From positions 29,638 through 35,911 of the forward strand of contig DBDH01000077.1 in the NCBI GenBank assembly GCA_002293455.1: DNA of 6,274 nucleotides, read 5' to 3'. Below, piece by piece: positions 4,919 through 6,274 of this stretch. Below the pieces are notes generated by a model. It was not told the DNA's origin. It saw only the letters and a list, made by a program, of their open reading frames with translations, and searched no databases. Position 1 is the stretch's first letter; each line of letters starts with the position of its first letter. Position numbers and translations under genes: made by a program. This DNA is from Treponema sp. UBA937. Lineage in GTDB: Bacteria; Spirochaetota; Spirochaetia; Treponematales; Breznakiellaceae.

Positions 4919-6091
4919 TTATTCGTCTATCGTCCTAACCCGGATAATGCCGTCAACCGCGGAAAGTTTTTCCAGCACGGCGGCGGGAATTGCGTCTTCC
5001 GTGTCAATGATGTTATAGGCAAAATCATTCTTGTGATGATTGACCAAGTCCATAATATTGATGTTTGCCTCGGCGAGATGGGTACTAATCTGTCCCACCA
5101 TATTGGGAATGTTCCGGTTAATTACAAGAAGCCGATGAGAAGCGCGCAATTCTAATTTACTGTGGGGGAAGTTTACTGAATTTTTGATATTTCCCGTTTC
5201 AAGGAAATCCATAAGCTGTTTCACCGCCATGAAAGCACAGTTGTCTTCGGCTTCCGGCGTTGACGCTCCTAGATGAGGGATACAAATTACTTTGCCGCTT
5301 TCCAGAAGTTCCGCGTTAGGGAAGTCTGTAACATAAGTTCCCAGTTTATCCGATGCGAGAGCCGCAAGCAAATCGGCATCGTTCACAAGACCGCCTCTGG
5401 CAAGGTTGATGATGCGCGCGTCTTTTTTCATGATGCGGATTTTTTCCGCATTGATGAAACCTTTCGTTCCTTCCATGAGCGGTACGTGCAGGGTGATGTA
5501 ATCCGCTTTGGCAAGAAGGCTTTCAATCGTATCGGCCCGGTTAATCGCCCTCGACAAACTCCACGCGGCGTCAACCGAAATATAAGGATCGTAGCCGATA
5601 ACATTCATCCCCAGGGCATGAGCGTCATTAGCAACCATTACGCCGATAGCTCCAAGGCCGATAACGCCCAAGGTTTTCCCCCGGAGTTCCGGTCCTTCAA
5701 ACTTTGACTTGCCTTTTTCGACTAAATCCGGAACTTCATCGGCTTTGTCTTTTATCGTTTGACACCAATTGATTCCATCAACTATTTTCCTTGACGCTAA
5801 AAGCATGGAAGCGATAACAAGTTCCTTTACCGCGTTGGCATTGGCTCCGGGGGTGTTGAAAACGACAATGCCGTTTTCGCTGCAGCGGGGAATCGGAATG
5901 TTATTCACTCCGGCTCCGGCTCTGGCTATTGCTTTTACGCTTGCGGGAAATTCCATATCCAAAAGATTGGCGCTTCTCACAAGAATCGCATCAGGATTGG
6001 GAAGGTCCGACGCAACTTCGTATTTGTCCCTGGGGAAAAGTTCCAATCCCTCCGGGGAGATTTTATTCATCGTGCTGATTCTAAACATCAT
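4919..6091 (-). CDS. serA: D-3-phosphoglycerate dehydrogenase, short form with C-terminal ACT-like domain
   Basis: This 390-residue cytosolic enzyme oxidises 3-phosphoglycerate to 3-phosphohydroxypyruvate with NAD, the first step of serine synthesis. The N-terminal part carries RAGAGVNNIP (57-66) and NTPGANANAVKELV (79-92). The Rossmann segment VIGLGAIG (143-150) has the GxGxxG loop, with D168 in GYDPY as the likely NAD-ribose ligand. Catalytic residues are R232 (LARGG), E261 (NAELL) and H273 (IPHLGAST). Residues about 318-390 form an ACT-like domain (LLVINRNIPNMVGQISTHLAEANINIMDL). There is no intervening domain of the type seen in longer SerA proteins. The motif TDFPNAE (255-261) replaces the usual DVF..EP and marks the short ~390-residue subgroup of clostridia and spirochaetes. 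AAAGGA (6096-6101) serves either ATG 6091 (4 nt) or ATG 6088 (7 nt); the latter is better spaced, giving 389 residues. No serC is adjacent. Confidence 0.94.
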   Translation of the reverse strand: MMFRISTMNKISPEGLELFPRDKYEVASDLPNPDAILVRSANLLDMEFPASVKAIARAGAGVNNIPIPRCSENGIVVFNTPGANANAVKELVIASMLLASRKIVDGINWCQTIKDKADEVPDLVEKGKSKFEGPELRGKTLGVIGLGAIGVMVANDAHALGMNVIGYDPYISVDAAWSLSRAINRADTIESLLAKADYITLHVPLMEGTKGFINAEKIRIMKKDARIINLARGGLVNDADLLAALASDKLGTYVTDFPNAELLESGKVICIPHLGASTPEAEDNCAFMAVKQLMDFLETGNIKNSVNFPHSKLELRASHRLLVINRNIPNMVGQISTHLAEANINIMDLVNHHKNDFAYNIIDTEDAIPAAVLEKLSAVDGIIRVRTIDE

Positions 6092-6117
6092 TCATTCCTT
6101 TATGTTAATTTAGTGAA

Positions 6118-6148
6118 GCAATCATTAGATTGCCGCAATCATTCGATT
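6118..6148. repeat. Tandem/inverted repeat in the serA leader
   Basis: GCAATCATTAGATT (6118-6131) and GCAATCATTCGATT (6135-6148) are direct repeats with 13 of 14 identical bases and a 17-bp period. Each contains a small inverted repeat (AATC...GATT), and the junction GATTGC-C-GCAATC (6128-6140) is itself palindromic. It lies 26 bp upstream of the serA start, between serA and the acetyltransferase gene. It could be an operator or a folded leader; no T-box or riboswitch is recognisable. Confidence 0.6.
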
Positions 6149-6163
6149 ACTTTTGCTTTCCAG

Positions 6164-6274
6164 CTACTTACTCAGCTTATAATAGGGTGATTCGAGAACC
6201 GGTTCAAAGCCTAACTTTTGCGCCAGCATATATGAGCCCGTATTTTCCAAGCGGCAGCTCCACACCGGTTCATA
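6164..6274 (-). CDS. C-terminal end of a GNAT-like N-acetyltransferase (cut by window edge)
   Basis: The last 36 codons of a minus-strand gene run from the window edge to a TAG at 6164-6166. The peptide includes SCRLENTGSYMLAQKLGFEP and ends in YYKLSK. A segment of the type N-x-x-S-x-x-L-A-x-K-L-GF-E-P is characteristic of the fourth motif of GNAT acetyltransferases, where the Asn and the helix contact acetyl-CoA. The substrate cannot be told. It lies 72 bp upstream of serA on the same strand, so cotranscription is possible, but the repeat in between suggests serA may have separate control. Confidence 0.8.
   Translation of the reverse strand, partial: YEPVWSCRLENTGSYMLAQKLGFEPVLESPYYKLSK

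Noticed and set aside
5273..5707. Plus-strand 144-codon open frame inside serA
   Set aside because: It is antisense to a well-conserved enzyme gene, has no ribosome binding site and no recognisable protein features.
1..6274. CRISPR array, riboswitch, T-box or rRNA
   Set aside because: No regularly spaced repeats beyond the two-copy unit near serA, and no recognisable conserved RNA core other than the tRNA.

Overview
This 6.3-kb window looks like ordinary chromosomal DNA from a Gram-negative bacterium with moderate GC content. A spirochaete of the Treponema group is my best guess. It rests on the style of the M15 peptidase, the short clostridia/treponeme-type phosphoglycerate dehydrogenase, two TTG starts and a tRNA without encoded CCA. 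It is an inference from family resemblance, not a database result.

Layout. Positions 1-2273 are read from the minus strand. In transcription order they hold a tRNA-Pro(TGG) with its own strong promoter, a flavodoxin-domain protein overlapping an RlmJ-type 23S rRNA adenine methyltransferase by 8 nt, and a seven-helix PAQR/hemolysin III protein (TrhA). The TrhA gene is bracketed by an 18-bp inverted repeat with one mismatch. Positions 2274-4840 are read from the plus strand. They hold an exported M15 zinc peptidase (probably a peptidoglycan D,D- or L,D-peptidase) starting at TTG 2381, a VapBC/FitAB-like toxin-antitoxin pair with a 4-nt overlap and a palindromic candidate operator, and a multi-pass membrane protein of unknown function. 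Positions 4860-6274 are again on the minus strand: a strong terminator, a 3-phosphoglycerate dehydrogenase with a C-terminal ACT-like region, and the last 36 codons of a GNAT-like acetyltransferase cut by the window edge.

How they relate. Most of these genes are independent housekeeping or accessory functions and I see no single multi-gene pathway. The flavodoxin-rlmJ pair is probably cotranscribed, and the toxin-antitoxin pair certainly looks like one operon. The stretch from about 3400 to 4840 (toxin-antitoxin plus membrane protein) is visibly more AT-rich than its neighbours and sits between a plus-strand peptidase gene and the convergent serA gene, so it reads as a small accessory insert.

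I found no convincing new multi-gene system. The signals least explained by known features are the inverted repeat around trhA, the 17-bp-period tandem/inverted repeat in the serA leader, and a small hairpin over the ribosome binding site of the membrane protein gene.
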